This document shows positions 30,621-41,661 of a DNA stretch of 63,488 bases, in pieces. Both the position numbers and the translations under genes were made by a program. The DNA is from Saprospiraceae bacterium. Lineage in GTDB: Bacteria > Bacteroidota > Bacteroidia > Chitinophagales > Saprospiraceae. The stretch spans positions 1 to 63,488 of the forward strand of contig JADKGF010000029.1 in NCBI GenBank assembly GCA_016717105.1, written 5' to 3'. A model generated the notes under the pieces. The model worked only from the letters and a program-made list of their open reading frames with translations. It searched no databases and was not told the DNA's origin. Positions within the stretch are counted from its first letter, which is position 1. Each line of letters starts with the position of its first letter.

Positions 30621-31319
30621 TATAGCATAAACCATTTAGAGTTATCAATAAATTCGTGATGCGCCCCTTCTACCTTCAACTTTTTATCGTCCGAAGGATA
30701 AATCACTTGTACATACTTATCGGGCAAATTCCAAAAATCGTCATTTTGAAATGTAGGCATTTTATCAAAACCCATTCTGAAAATGTTTTGATTATCCACA
30801 ATTGGCTTATGCTTAGAAGACACAAAACCTTTGGTTTCAAATATTGCATTTTCCTTTGCAGTGAGTTCACCTTCTTGCAAAAAATATAGTTCCGCAGGGC
30901 AGTTGTGAATACCTAAGATAGGTTCATAAACGGCATTTTCATTTTTTAAGGCCTCCGCAAAAGCTTCAAAATGAGTCACAGAACGCTCGTTTCCTATACC
31001 TAAAACAATTGTATAGCTTGGGTTTTTGATGACTTCCATTTGTTTTGGTGCTTTATCAAAAGCATTACTTACATCACGATAAGTAAAGCCCCAAGATTGC
31101 TTTTGCAAAGCATTATTTATCTGAACACTATACTTAAAGTGTTCGCTAAATTGCTCTAAAAGTGGGCCGCATTTTCTCACGGTCATAACCTAAAACTGCG
31201 CCTATCATTCCAAAAAGTGCCGTTTTTGTGATAAAATCATGGGTAAGTGGATTTAAGTTTGCTTCCACTTTCCGAAAATGCGCCCAGTTCCCTTTTACTT
31301 CAAACTGTATCGCTTTCAT
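30620..31319 (-). CDS. cas5: CRISPR-associated protein Cas5 (type I-B), one frameshift
   Basis: The start at 31319 gives MKAIQFEVKGNWAHFRKVEA and the typical early Cas5 motif THDFITKTALFGMIGAVLG. Near 31165-31175 one base (an extra C in GCGGCCCAC) shifts the frame. The rest, PLLEQFSEHFKYSVQI onward to NSKWFML, lies in the next frame. Together they make about 232 residues, normal for Cas5b. Cas5 caps the 5' handle of the crRNA in Cascade. Both ends overlap neighbours as TAATG (cas7 stop/cas5 start, cas5 stop/cas3 start). If the break were real, interference would be lost; error is more likely. Confidence 0.9.
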
Positions 31320-32249
31320 TAAGAAATAGTTAGTGGTTTGAATTTATCCCCAAAAGATTTTAATTGCCCATTGATTGTGTCCAATTCAGAGTAATAGCGG
31401 ATTTCTTTGACTTTATCGGAAGCTGCTGCAACTTTGAGTGTATCAAAATTTAAATTAAAATCTTCCATACTGCGTAGCTGTTCCTCCTGCTTTTCTGTTT
31501 TGATACGCACCAAAACGGTCTGCGCCATATATTTTATCATTAGTATTTTTATATACAATCTGAACCAAAAGCAAGGAGCTTTGATTCGATTTGCTTCTTG
31601 TATTGGCGTTATTGACACTATGCCACAATGCACTAAACATATCATCCACATCAGCTTGTTCCAGACCGCTTGCTTTTGCGCTTGTTGGGTTTATCCAACC
31701 ATGAATTTGACAAAGTGCATAAGGAACTGTGCTTGAAGTTCCAATAGTCCCTTGTTTATCCCCTTCTTTACTAATAAAAGTTGAAGTGTTTTGTAAAGTT
31801 GATAAATCAACAGAATTTAATGACGGATTTAATATTGCAAATTGTACCGCACCAGTTAGGTTGAAAGCATCTGCATTGTTCTCTTGATTAGCTTCTTTTA
31901 CTTTTCCTTTTTCTTTTTGAATTGGAATAACCGCACCAAAAGACCTTACATCAATCAATGTTTTTGCAAATTGTCTAGCAGTCATATTTTTATCTGATCT
32001 TTTCTCGAATAATTGTTTAAATCTTTGACCTGCTGTTAATTTATTGTCGGGGTCAGGGTTTAAAACATAGATTAACTTCCCTTTTTCATTCCAATAATCC
32101 CTAATAAAACGCTTTATACGTACATCACTTACCAAGATTTTTTTGGTTTCTTCATCGTAGCGTTGTTCTCCAGTAAACGGGTCGCCGTTAGGCTGAGAAT
32201 ATTTACTTTCGTAAAAAAATAGGATTTCAGATTTTTCTAAATTATTCAT
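31319..32249 (-). CDS. cas7: CRISPR-associated protein Cas7 (Csh2/Cst2-like), one frameshift
   Basis: The frame from 32249 begins MNNLEKSEILFFYESKYSQPNGDP, a typical Cas7b N-terminus. It continues through RQFAKTLIDVRSFGAVIP and SSLLLVQIVYK, then leaves the frame near 31520, where a short T run lies. The next frame supplies the expected C-terminal part LVRIKTEKQEEQLRSMEDF ending KPLTIS. Merged length is about 309. Cas7 forms the helical backbone that holds the crRNA spacer. It follows cas8b by 26 bases and overlaps cas5. Confidence 0.9.
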
Positions 32250-32275
32250 ATTGAAATTTTATAAATGTTAATTAA

Positions 32276-34040
32276 TTATTTTTCTGATTGAGATACTTTG
32301 AAATAGCTTTCAAAAAAACCTAAACTGCAATGATTTTTATTATATTCTCCTTTGCTATTTTCAAGTTCTCGTAATAAAGGTACAAAAGAAGAATATGCTT
32401 CTTTAATATCGGGATACCACCTCTCGTGGATAGTCAATTTTTCGTTGATGAAGTTAGAAAATTTAGTCATATCTTCCAACGAACTAATACGGCGAGAAAG
32501 ATTGCCTACATAACTTTTTTCAAAAGATTTGATAGGGCAATCATCTCTCCACGCTTCAAATTGTTTAGACATTATTCCTAAACATTTGCCAATTTGGTAA
32601 CTTGTACTTGCTGTAATCGCCATAAGTGGATTGAATTTTTGAATTTGCATTAAAAAATAAAAATTATATTTTAAGGTATTAAAACCTTGTCCATTATTTC
32701 GAATATTATACTCAACTTTGTTAATAAAAAGCGGTAGTATTACATTATCTTGAAAATAATTATCTGTATAAATCAAAGGCAAAACCTTCAATAGATGAAA
32801 CTGATACTTTTTTTCTGATTTAGTTTGATTACTCAAAATCTTCAAAAAACTATCTTCCAAATAGAGTTCTAGGTCTTTTTTTGCTTTCGGAAACTCTTGA
32901 TTAAATTGCTCTTTGAGATGCTGTTTCACTCGATTTATTTTGTTATTAACTTCTACCAGAAGGCTTTTCTCTATGCTCGCAATTTCTACCATATCCACAT
33001 ACAAACCTGCAGGCGAAGCGGGAATATTCGTGAAAATAATATCAAATTTTACCTTTTCGTCAAATGAATTATAAACAAAATCATAAAACAAAGCATCTCC
33101 TGCATCATTTTGTAACATTACATCATTGTCGACTATAATTAAATTTTCGCTTTGTTCTTCCTCATAATCACTTTCTTCATTGGTCATTTTAGGTAAAAAG
33201 TCAGCAATCATTTTTGAAGTCAAACCTTCACCATGTGGCAAAGCGACAATACCAATATTACTTTTATTCAATCGCTTTAATGGCTTTTGTGCAGCACGAA
33301 CACCATAAAGTAAGTCCTTTACTTCATCTAAAGTAAAAAGGTTAGTTTTATATTTATTTTCTTCTCTGAAATTAGGTGTGTTGTGACCTCCAAGCGTTTT
33401 GTACAAATAAACATCAAGTACGAATTTATCATCTTGTGGTACAATCATCTTGGATGTAATCAAACCGTCAATCATATTAGTTACATCATCTAATTGAAAC
33501 CAACTTTTATCATCAAAATTAAAATGTAACACGATCGCAGGTTTTGAGCGTAAGAATTGTTCAATTGCTTCAATATTTGATAAAAAAGCTGCTCTAAAAC
33601 GTGTAATAATGCTTTCAGAAAGTTGATTTGCAGCATCTTGACATCTGTAAAAAGAGCTAGCTTTTTTGTCTTTTGCCATACGATAATTTCCACCTTCTTC
33701 TACACCTTTCTTGGTTTCAAAATAGGAATAAGAAATATCGCCAAACAAATAGCGTTTTTCGCTATCCTTTTTAGATGTTTTGAAGTTCAGGGCATAAAGT
33801 GACTTTTTTTTATCTTCATCAGGGATTTCCTTTACTTTATCTAAATGAATTGTTACTTCCTCGTCTAGCACCGTGACGGGAATTTCATAGAATGTTGTAG
33901 TTATGACATTACCTTCTATGTCTTTTTTCTTAGCATTTGCATCAACATCTTTCATTACTGGATTAATCAACTCGTGATAATCGTAATAATTTGATGATTG
34001 ACGAAAAAGTTTTCCAATTTAAAACTGTATCTAAACTCAT
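32276..34040 (-). CDS. cas8b: CRISPR-associated large subunit Cas8b, frameshift near the N-terminus
   Basis: Main frame to about residue 564 from a TTG at 33970. Upstream, an ATG at 34040 begins MSLDTVLNWKTF. After a run of five T near 33998-34010, dropping one T gives RQSSNYYDYHELINPVMKD, joining the main frame. This makes about 588 residues. Weak similarity to Csh1/TM1802-type Cas8b is judged from gene position, size and the acidic central stretch (TNEESDYEEEQSENLIIVDND). Cas8b recognises the PAM in type I-B Cascade. No zinc-finger cysteines are obvious. Order cas8b-cas7-cas5-cas3 is diagnostic for the subtype. Confidence 0.82.
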
Positions 34041-34070
34041 TTTTTAAGATTATTTAAAAATTAAATATTT

Positions 34071-34172
34071 CTACCCTCCAATTCTAGCATAGTTAAATAT
34101 CAGATGAATCTCTTCAAGAATACCGTATTCTTCACTCAGATTCTTTGTGAAATTTACTATCTCCTTTATCAT
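34071..34172 (-). CDS. possible 33-residue small ORF upstream of cas8b
   Basis: ATG 34172 opens MIKEIVNFTKNLSEEYGILE and ends IFNYARIGG, with a stop at 34071, in the 140-base gap between the pRiA4b gene and cas8b. It has an A/G-rich sequence before the start and an amphipathic composition. MIKEI openings are common in some Cas8b N-termini, so it may be a relic of one. It cannot be joined to cas8b, because several stops lie between. It may also be chance. Confidence 0.35.
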   Translation of the reverse strand: MIKEIVNFTKNLSEEYGILEEIHLIFNYARIGG

Positions 34173-34183
34173 CCTACTATCTT

Positions 34184-34789
34184 TTAAAGGTTAATCATAT
34201 CTCTCAATTCCTCATTTACCTCGTCCACATCAAATTCATGCACATCATAGACATCTCCCTTCTCCATGCCGAGCCAGGGTAAGAGTTCCTTATATTCTGG
34301 ATCCTTTGGGTTGGTTAATACTTCGAGTATGTGTTCATATCCATATATACCTCCGCAGTCTTCGGGTGGGCATTTGCCTTTTCCTTTCGTTACGTATGGG
34401 CGATCTACTTTTAGTGGTGTTATATTCATGAGTGTGATACTGTGTGTCCAGTCATCACCAAAATCATATATATAGGTGATTTTATCTTGTTCGGCTTGGA
34501 AGTAGTCAGTCAGCTTTACTTTGAAGGAGTCAAACATATGTCTATGTCCATTTTTCAAAGTACTGACGGGGGCAAATTCCAAATTTCCTTCAGGTGTATC
34601 CATCTGGATGTTTGGATAAGAACCATAGCCTGTTGGCGAAAATTGATACAAGTGGTAGTTAAGCCATCCCATACTTATTTGGATGATTTCATGAAACTGA
34701 TGGAAAGTAATATCGTCATTTACTACTACTACTCTATATACAGGCGGTTTTTTGACGCCTTTGAGTTGGATTTTAAATTGGTATGCCAT
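34184..34789 (-). CDS. plasmid pRiA4b ORF-3 family protein
   Basis: 201 residues. The family hallmarks are present: the N-terminal FKIQLKGVKKPPVYRVVVV, the helix HQFHEIIQISMGWLNYHLYQF, the aromatic/acidic YIYDFGDDWTHSITL motif and the late CPPEDCGGIYGYEHIL with its CxxxxC-like pair. Proteins of this family are widespread in accessory DNA and have no settled biochemical role. Here one is embedded between cas6 and cas8b on the same strand, with gaps of about 77 bases to cas6 and 11 bases to the small ORF. It may be a passenger or an accessory part of this CRISPR locus. Confidence 0.88.
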   Translation of the reverse strand: MAYQFKIQLKGVKKPPVYRVVVVNDDITFHQFHEIIQISMGWLNYHLYQFSPTGYGSYPNIQMDTPEGNLEFAPVSTLKNGHRHMFDSFKVKLTDYFQAEQDKITYIYDFGDDWTHSITLMNITPLKVDRPYVTKGKGKCPPEDCGGIYGYEHILEVLTNPKDPEYKELLPWLGMEKGDVYDVHEFDVDEVNEELRDMINL

Positions 34790-34866
34790 AGGTGGGTGTA
34801 TTTTTATACTTTGTTTTGATTATTTAAATATATTTTAACTACTTGCTTTTCAGATTATTATCTTTA

Positions 34867-35646
34867 TTATTCATCCATCTTTTCCACCCAGCCCATACCT
34901 ACACTGCACTCTTCACCAGCACCAGCATAGTATAACGTCTTGTGTATTTCGGCAGGTGCATTCAGCTCAAAATCAAATTTATACCCTTTCATTTTTATCT
35001 CGTTGTTGTCCTTTGGAACGGTCACCATTTGAGACTTTACAGGGTCAAATACTTGCATGCCGATGACGTATTCTTGTGTTGGCTCGCCCTTGTAGAGTAA
35101 GGATGATCGGTGTTTATTGACTAGGTTTTGGACGAATAGGAAGTCATAATCTTCGTGTTCAGGGCCTTTATATTGAGGATGATCTTGGCCTTCTTCACCG
35201 ACTGATATTCTAGCACCAGTTACGATTTTATATGTGCTTGCCCCATCATAAAATGTTGGTTCTGGGAGTATTTCTATATTTCTGGTGGTGATGGGTACTG
35301 AGATGCCACCTTTGAAATAAAAATTATGTGTCTGATCTTGAAACAATCCTGACACAAAGGCGGTAAGCACTTCGGGGAGCAAAAATGATACATCAATGGA
35401 TGAAGTCGAAGAGCGAAATCTCAAACCTACATCTTTTATCTTGTCATAAGGATAGCTACTCCAAGGGCCGAAAGAAAAAAGTTTGAATGACCTACCTTCG
35501 TATGTATATCCATGATCATGGAGCATGGTAGCCATGGCCTCATCCGAATTTGATAAGGTATGGTATATCCATTGTTGTATAGCATACTGGTAGTCCCACG
35601 GGATGATGATACCTGCTCTATGTTCCATTAATATTCTTAATCTCAT
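34867..35646 (-). CDS. cas6: CRISPR pre-crRNA endoribonuclease Cas6
   Basis: 259 residues with two ferredoxin-like halves. It begins MRLRILMEHRAGIIIPWDYQ, followed by the conserved FKLFSFGPW strand and loop, and ends with the Cas6 glycine-rich loop GAGEECSVGMGWVEKMDE. The catalytic His is probably one of those in HTLSNSDEAMATMLHDHG or the early helix. It cuts each repeat upstream of the ATTGAAAC tag. The long repeats in this array leave both repeat ends unchanged but enlarge the central hairpin, so substrate recognition by this enzyme is of interest. Confidence 0.92.
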   Translation of the reverse strand: MRLRILMEHRAGIIIPWDYQYAIQQWIYHTLSNSDEAMATMLHDHGYTYEGRSFKLFSFGPWSSYPYDKIKDVGLRFRSSTSSIDVSFLLPEVLTAFVSGLFQDQTHNFYFKGGISVPITTRNIEILPEPTFYDGASTYKIVTGARISVGEEGQDHPQYKGPEHEDYDFLFVQNLVNKHRSSLLYKGEPTQEYVIGMQVFDPVKSQMVTVPKDNNEIKMKGYKFDFELNAPAEIHKTLYYAGAGEECSVGMGWVEKMDE

Positions 35647-35724
35647 TTTTTATCTTTTATTTCTGTTATTGGTGCAAAGTAAAAGTAGGGTAGTCTCTAT
35701 TTTGGAGAATCCATTTATTTATTT

Positions 35725-36621
35725 TCAAATAATTGTCATCTCAGCTATCTTTTTTCTTAGGTATCCTTTAAATCCATCGTCGCCCACAACTTTTATCTCT
35801 GTCAGCATGCCAAGGACAAATCTTCCTACGCCCTCATATCCACATACTTTTGAGCGAAGTTGGTAAGGGAATTTTTCATTTATATTGTTTGTGATGTCTT
35901 GTCCAATTAAAGTGAATTCTTCGGTTAGTATAGCTGCAGCTCTTTTGGATAACAACAAATTTACATCAAATGACATATTGCCAGCAAATCCAAAAGCGTC
36001 AACCATTGGTAAATTTTCAGGAATTATTTTGCGCTTCACATCATTTGCCGCTTGTATGTCTTTCATTCTTGATACTTTATATATTTGTACTTGACCTTTT
36101 TCCAAATCAAATGCTGTAAAGTTCATTTTCATTTCATCAAAATATATCGGCAGTACATGTCTATTTCTCTTTTTGGATCCTGGTGTCGTTGATTGATAGT
36201 CAATTAATAGAACTGCCATTTTGTGGGTTATGGCTTCCAGTAGAATTCTGATAATATGCAATTGTCTGATGATTTTATAATTTACTAAATCAGGATAGAT
36301 GTTTGTTTTTAGCTTTTGAGTGATATTTGTGACAGTATTTGTACTTAATCCTGCTTCTTTGATAAGTCCGATTATCAGTTTTTTCTCTGTGTCATCAAGA
36401 TGATATTCGATTTGTCGATGGTGTTTCAATTGGTACCTGTGACTATTATCTTTGTCTGTTTCATAGCCAAGTGATTCAATAGTATGTAAATCTTTATATA
36501 TAGTTTTGGGACTTACGTCTATCACTTGCGCCAATTTTTCTACGTTTTTTGGCGGGAACTCACTTAAATTTTGAAGTAGTTTGAATATTCTGATAATTTT
36601 TAGTGGTGCTTCAGTTTTCAT
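35725..36621 (-). CDS. WYL-domain transcriptional regulator of the CRISPR locus
   Basis: 298 residues. An N-terminal DeoR-type winged helix (FPPKNVEKLAQVIDVSPKTIYKDL) is followed by a WYL ligand-binding domain (KMAVLLIDYQSTT, RHVLPIYFDEMKMNFTAFDLE, where the usual W-Y-L is replaced by F-T-A) and a C-terminal WCX-like part. Such regulators are often the first gene of type I CRISPR operons and sense nucleotides or nucleic acid. It lies 78 bases upstream of cas6, on the same strand. A consensus promoter is found 48 bases before its start. Confidence 0.88.
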   Translation of the reverse strand: MKTEAPLKIIRIFKLLQNLSEFPPKNVEKLAQVIDVSPKTIYKDLHTIESLGYETDKDNSHRYQLKHHRQIEYHLDDTEKKLIIGLIKEAGLSTNTVTNITQKLKTNIYPDLVNYKIIRQLHIIRILLEAITHKMAVLLIDYQSTTPGSKKRNRHVLPIYFDEMKMNFTAFDLEKGQVQIYKVSRMKDIQAANDVKRKIIPENLPMVDAFGFAGNMSFDVNLLLSKRAAAILTEEFTLIGQDITNNINEKFPYQLRSKVCGYEGVGRFVLGMLTEIKVVGDDGFKGYLRKKIAEMTII

Positions 36622-36668
36622 TAAATTTGATTTTTACGGTAATTTTACATCTAAAGTTTGATCTTCTG

Positions 36669-36699
36669 CAAAAATAAATAATATTTCGTTAATCCCAAA
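36669..36699 (-). promoter_or_regulatory. promoter of the WYL regulator / cas operon
   Basis: On the minus strand, TTTG (36699-36696) is followed by 19 bases and TATTTTTG (36676-36669). This matches the Bacteroidota primary promoter TTTG-N19..21-TAnnTTTG. The start codon of the WYL gene is 48 bases downstream. It is the best candidate to drive the WYL-cas6-pRiA4b-cas8b-7-5-3-4 set. Confidence 0.6.
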
Positions 36700-36729
36700 G
36701 ATCACCTTACATAATATTATTTGTAGTAA

Positions 36730-36932
36730 ACTTCCTGTCCTAGATTCTTTTTTGCTTATATCCCAGCGTATCCCAACATAAATCCCCTAAATCTTTCGGA
36801 AACTACCCATGAACAAAGTTGGTCGATGAAGCTGCAAGTCTTAAGATCAGCAGGCTGATCAGATGTATCTTGCCGTGTATCTCCGTATCGATCCCATAGA
36901 TTTAACAAATTTCTAAAATTTGTCAAATCTCC
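36730..36932 (-). mobile_element. remnant of the REP-type transposase gene
   Basis: 203 bases are about 95 per cent identical to 27022-27225 inside the RAYT gene (about 10 differences, one gap), in the same orientation. The fragment covers about residues 115-181 of that protein and has no start, no HUH motif and no Tyr motif. It lies between the promoter of the WYL gene and selO. The copy could come from partial transposition, from recombination that moved the cas operon, or from an older complete copy at this site. Confidence 0.92.
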
Positions 36933-36941
36933 TCCTGCGAT

Positions 36942-38492
36942 TCACGAGCTACAACTCAACATCGAACAACCAACCTTATTTAACGCCCATTCAGGTCGTT
37001 TGGATGCCCATTTTGACATATGATTTTGCTCTGCATAAGGTTGCATTAGCAATTGATACAATTCGTCAATAACGCTGTAATCTCCTTTGTCGGCAGCATC
37101 GATTGCGATCTGTGCCATGTAATTTCTCAATACGTATTTTGGATTCGTTGCGTTCATTGTCTCTGTACGATTTTGCAGGTTTTGATTGATGATAATTTGC
37201 CCATAATCTGAAAGCCAATTGGACCATAATCCTAGATATTGATCAAAATTATTTGCATAGCTGTATTCACTTAAAGTTTCTAAAATTTCAAAGTTATTTT
37301 TACCATTGTATTGGGCTAAGTTTCTGAAAAACAAGGTCATATCCATTTCGCTTTTTGAAAGCAAATGTTCGAAATCTGATAGATTATTTGGAGAAAACTG
37401 ACCATCATCTTCCAAACCAAGTTTTTTGAGCATCATTTTGTAATGCGCTGTTTCGTACTGATCACGTAGCCTTCCGAGGATATTTTCTAATGGTTCTGCT
37501 TCATTGATGATAGGGTAGATGGCATTTGCCAATTGATATAAATTCCAAATTGCAATATTCGCTTGATTACCAAATCGATATCTTTTGTCCCGCGCATCGG
37601 TGGTATTTGGTGTCCAATCGGGATTGTAGTCTTCTATCCAACCATAAGGGCCGTAATCTATGGTCAGACCTAGGATAGACATATTATCAGTATTCATTAC
37701 ACCATGCACAAATCCTACACGTTCCCATTCGACGATCAAATTGATGGTACGATCTGCGACTTCACTGATGAGCTGGATATAACTTTCTTTATTGGGTACA
37801 CCCAAATGTGGAAAAAAGTTCGCGATTGTATAGTCCACCAATTGCTGTAGTATGTCAATGTCGCCATTTGCTGCCAAAATCTGAAAATTACCAAATCGGA
37901 TAAAACTAGGTGCTACTCGACACACTATAGCCCCTTTTTCATTTTGGGCATTGCCATTGTACATTACATCTCTCAATACTTGATCTCCAGTGGATACAAG
38001 GCACAATGCTCTAGTCGTAGGTACACCAAGATGATACATAGCTTCAGAACATAGATATTCTCTCACTGATGAACGCAATACAGCCAATCCATCTGCATGT
38101 CGAGAATAAGGTGTCATTCCAGCACCTTTGAGTTGCAATGTCCATGGTTTGCCATTATGTACAGTCTCAAAAAGATTGATTGCTCTTCCATCTCCTAATT
38201 GCCCTGCCCAATGTCCAAATTGATGACCACCATAACACATAGCATATGGTTTCGAATTTGGATAAATCTCATTTCCCGAAAAGACATCTAGAAACTGCTT
38301 GCTTTCTACATCGACTGGATCAATCCCTACATTTTCGGCTACATCCGGCGCAATGTGTAGTAAGACTGGTTCAGTACATGGTGTTGGATTTACAAATGAA
38401 AAACATGCACCTTTTACTTGTCTCACATAATTGTCTGAGATCTTATCAGCAGGTAATGATTCTGTAAAAGCATTGTTGATGTGTAATTGCAT
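36942..38492 (-). CDS. selO: protein adenylyltransferase SelO (YdiU/UPF0061)
   Basis: 516 residues. SelO is a pseudokinase that transfers AMP to target proteins during oxidative stress. Visible family motifs: QLGDGRAINLFE, LKGAGMTPYSRHADGLAVLRSS, REYLCSEAMYHLGVPTTRAL, the catalytic-loop equivalent HGVMNTDNMSI and the metal site IDYGPYGWIEDYNP. The C-terminus NKVGCSMLSCSS ends with the conserved cysteine motif that contains selenocysteine in eukaryotes; here it is Cys. It ends just beside the transposase remnant and is transcribed alone. Confidence 0.97.
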   Translation of the reverse strand: MQLHINNAFTESLPADKISDNYVRQVKGACFSFVNPTPCTEPVLLHIAPDVAENVGIDPVDVESKQFLDVFSGNEIYPNSKPYAMCYGGHQFGHWAGQLGDGRAINLFETVHNGKPWTLQLKGAGMTPYSRHADGLAVLRSSVREYLCSEAMYHLGVPTTRALCLVSTGDQVLRDVMYNGNAQNEKGAIVCRVAPSFIRFGNFQILAANGDIDILQQLVDYTIANFFPHLGVPNKESYIQLISEVADRTINLIVEWERVGFVHGVMNTDNMSILGLTIDYGPYGWIEDYNPDWTPNTTDARDKRYRFGNQANIAIWNLYQLANAIYPIINEAEPLENILGRLRDQYETAHYKMMLKKLGLEDDGQFSPNNLSDFEHLLSKSEMDMTLFFRNLAQYNGKNNFEILETLSEYSYANNFDQYLGLWSNWLSDYGQIIINQNLQNRTETMNATNPKYVLRNYMAQIAIDAADKGDYSVIDELYQLLMQPYAEQNHMSKWASKRPEWALNKVGCSMLSCSS

Positions 38493-38572
38493 GAGCCATT
38501 TTTGGTGCCAAATACAGTTGCAACAGATACACTTGAAAAATAGTTGTAACTTTTATTGAAAACTACGGATTA

Positions 38573-41500
38573 TCATTCTCCATTCAGCGTCAGCTGTATT
38601 CCCGTTAATACAGTGAGCATTGCATTTGTTGCCAGAGATATCATTTTTATTTCAGTTGGTACATCCACCCAAGGTTGGTATGGTGAATTATTGGGAATAT
38701 AAACCGTCGAATTTATCTGTGGCAATTTAGTCTTATCCCAATTACATACATCAGACCATAGATTGCTGGAGCTACCAGTCCATTGAGAGGTGGATCGACA
38801 TGCTGCTAGTGGCAGATTATCGAGTAATGCTTGGTACTTTTTAGCTGTAGTCATATAAGGTGGTTGGATATCAATATCTGGAATCACGCCCCAAGAGCCA
38901 TACACACTTTCTTGTACAGAAGCCAGACTAAAATTGGTTGCCAATTCGCAGCCCCAACTTCTGATGGTGTCGTGGATCATGTCATACATATTGTACATGG
39001 GCTGGCTATTTTGAGCGTCCCACATTGCTTGTTGGTATGGATATGGGATGCCAAAAGAATTTCCTACAAAATGTTGGCCACCTTCATACGTAATGATTTT
39101 TTTACCAAATAATTTTATGAGCTGATAATCTTGTTTTACCAATGGTTTGAAAGCATTAAAGCTATTGGCGGCATTGGTCATAATATCTGTCACAGTAGCT
39201 GCACTGCCAAGTATGTCCAACCGTGGCGTTCCTGTCGCACCATGATCTAAACCGAAATAATGGGTTGGCGAGCCAAAATCCCATTCATCCTGAGGTAGTT
39301 GTGACAAGATTTCTTCATTCAATCCATTAAAACTTGCTTGTAGACCAAGTACTCTTTTCACGCGACATCGTTTGTCATCGAATACATTGTGCCAAATTCG
39401 AAAGGTTTTTCCAGCTTTTTCGGCCATCGCTCTTCCATAACTCAAGTTTAGCGGACGATTGTTGTTATTATAATGTGTTTGGGAAAAGATCCAGTTCCAT
39501 ACTTCGTTGCTGTATTCAAGATAAATATTAAGATTTCCATCCAATTGATCCCTAAAAAGTGTCGCCATCTGCGTAATGTAATCATCATCAGCCAGATGCG
39601 GCACACAGATCCAAGCATCTTTTTGTGTTTCATTACAGAGCTTAATCATGATTTCGTAGGGTACACCTTTAGTTCCTGCATATGTGAAGTAATTTTGATT
39701 TGCTCGGTTGGCCCAATTTATATTGGTATTACCATTGGTATTGCCCCAATCCATAAAACGTAGAACAGAAAATGGTTCAATTTTTTCTTTAAATTCAGAA
39801 TAGAACGGGTCGTTTTCTAAATCAGCATATTCATCTTGTAGTTTTAAAATTCTAATATTTCTTACATGATTATCCAAGGTAGATGTTAAGATACTTAAAT
39901 CAATATTTCCATTTGCTGTGGGTACAAATACCAATCTATTTGCCGTATTGCTTATAACATTAAGCGCGCCACCAAGTCCAATAGTGCCGCTTCCATCATA
40001 AAGAATAACATAGGTAGTATCTTGGGTGAGATTGCCACCTTCAGAAGATATCATATAACGGATTAATGTATTCGATCCTGCTGTTGTAGTTTGAGGTATG
40101 TGCGTTGGGTATCCGTTTGAATCCATGATTAGTTGGTCGGCAACATCTGAATTCCAACAATAACACGTAGAAGTATAAGCTATATAGTCATTTCTAATTG
40201 TTTTGAATAAATTCTTCATCGGTCGTTCAAATTGCCAATCGGCAAAGCCACTCATATTAGTGCCCAATTCCATACTGCAAGCTTGTGGTTGCCATCCAGG
40301 GCAAGTAGTACTGTCTGTTTGCATGAATACATCAAAAGTATCCCTACATACAAACGTACCAGTACCTTGCACGTAAAGTCTATACGTACCGACAGCTAGA
40401 TTGTGATATTCATTCGTATTGGTTGTGGTCATGAGGTTATTCGATGCATTGTAAAGTGCAAAGGTATTTTGACCAGCATTGATCCTGATTCTTCCATTGG
40501 CTTGCCCACATGATACAGATTGTAATGGTGTCAAGGAAGTTAAACAAGGGAAAGTACCATTTTCATCCAAGATGGTGACTAGTTGTGTACTTGTATGCTG
40601 GAGCCCAAGATTGTCTGTTACTGTGAGTGATACTGGCAAGTGACCCAACGCCGTAAAGGTATGACTAACCACAGCATTACCGCTTACTACGGGACTTCCA
40701 TCACCGAAGTTCCATGCATAAGTAATATTTTGTCCTTCTGGATCAAATGATGCTGAACCATTGAAATTGATATTTAGTGGTCTCTGGCCGTTAGTAGTAC
40801 TAGAAGTAAATGATGCTTGTGGTGGTAAGTTTACAGTCACTTCTGCATCAGGTGTGACACAGGCATAAGAAGAAGCAAATCGGACTTCATCAATACTTCC
40901 ATTGCTGTGCATGTCACCCAAAAACACTGAAAGCTTCGAATGATGTTACTTCTTCCGGAATTTTGTGATAATGTTGGCGTCGTTGGTAATTGATTACCCA
41001 AGTTTGTGGGATTAATATACAAATTGACTTCCGTATTATTGGTATTAAAGATTATTCTGAATACCATTAGATAGGTATTGCCAATTACCACATTTACACC
41101 ACTATCGTAATAATTATTATTTACACGCATGTGCCACCTTCTTTGGCCACCAACATGATAGGAAGAACCAAAATATCCAAATCCAATATTATCATCCGTA
41201 GCTTGGTTCCAATACCATGGTAATTGGGATTGATGTAGGTCAAAAGTCATACGCTGATCGTTATTCTGATCTTTTCTGATCATACAACTCACCCATAAAG
41301 TATCACCAGTTTGTGTGCCGATACCATTCTGATATTCAGCCACCAAATTATCGAAAGGTCCACCATCTGCAGTATTTAACCTACGTCCCATAGCTAAATA
41401 CATGTCTCCGCCACTCATATGGTGATAGAGATTTTGTAAATCGCTGTAATTAAGTGACGCATTACTTATCTGATAGCCAGGTACTGAAGTATTATTATTC

Positions 41501-41661
41501 TGTACATCCCAAGGATCTGCCCAACCAGTGCCACCAGATTGGCTCTCTATGACTGTGTTTATAGTGCCATTAAACCCTTCATATGCCTGATACAAACACT
41601 GTGCGTAATTTTTTTCTACAAGAAAGAGAACACATACTGCTACAAATAAATTGAATTTCAT
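38573..41661 (-). CDS. secreted PKD-domain, glycosidase-like protein, one frameshift
   Basis: The frame from 41661 begins MKFNLFVAVCVLFLVEKNYAQ (signal peptide) and holds a concanavalin/LamG-like region. Near 40930-40945 a one-base shift changes frame, restoring KLSVFLGDMHSNGSIDEVRF. The remainder contains a PKD domain (TYAWNFGDGSPVVSG...HTFTALG), a beta-rich part, then a TIM-barrel-like region with IYLEYSNEVWNWIFSQTHY, which resembles putative cellulose-binding/glycoside hydrolase proteins, and a terminal WTGSSSNLWSDVCNWD motif. Merged length is about 1030. Its start touches the stop of the SGNH hydrolase gene. The two may act together on a polysaccharide. No T9SS domain is visible. Confidence 0.72.
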
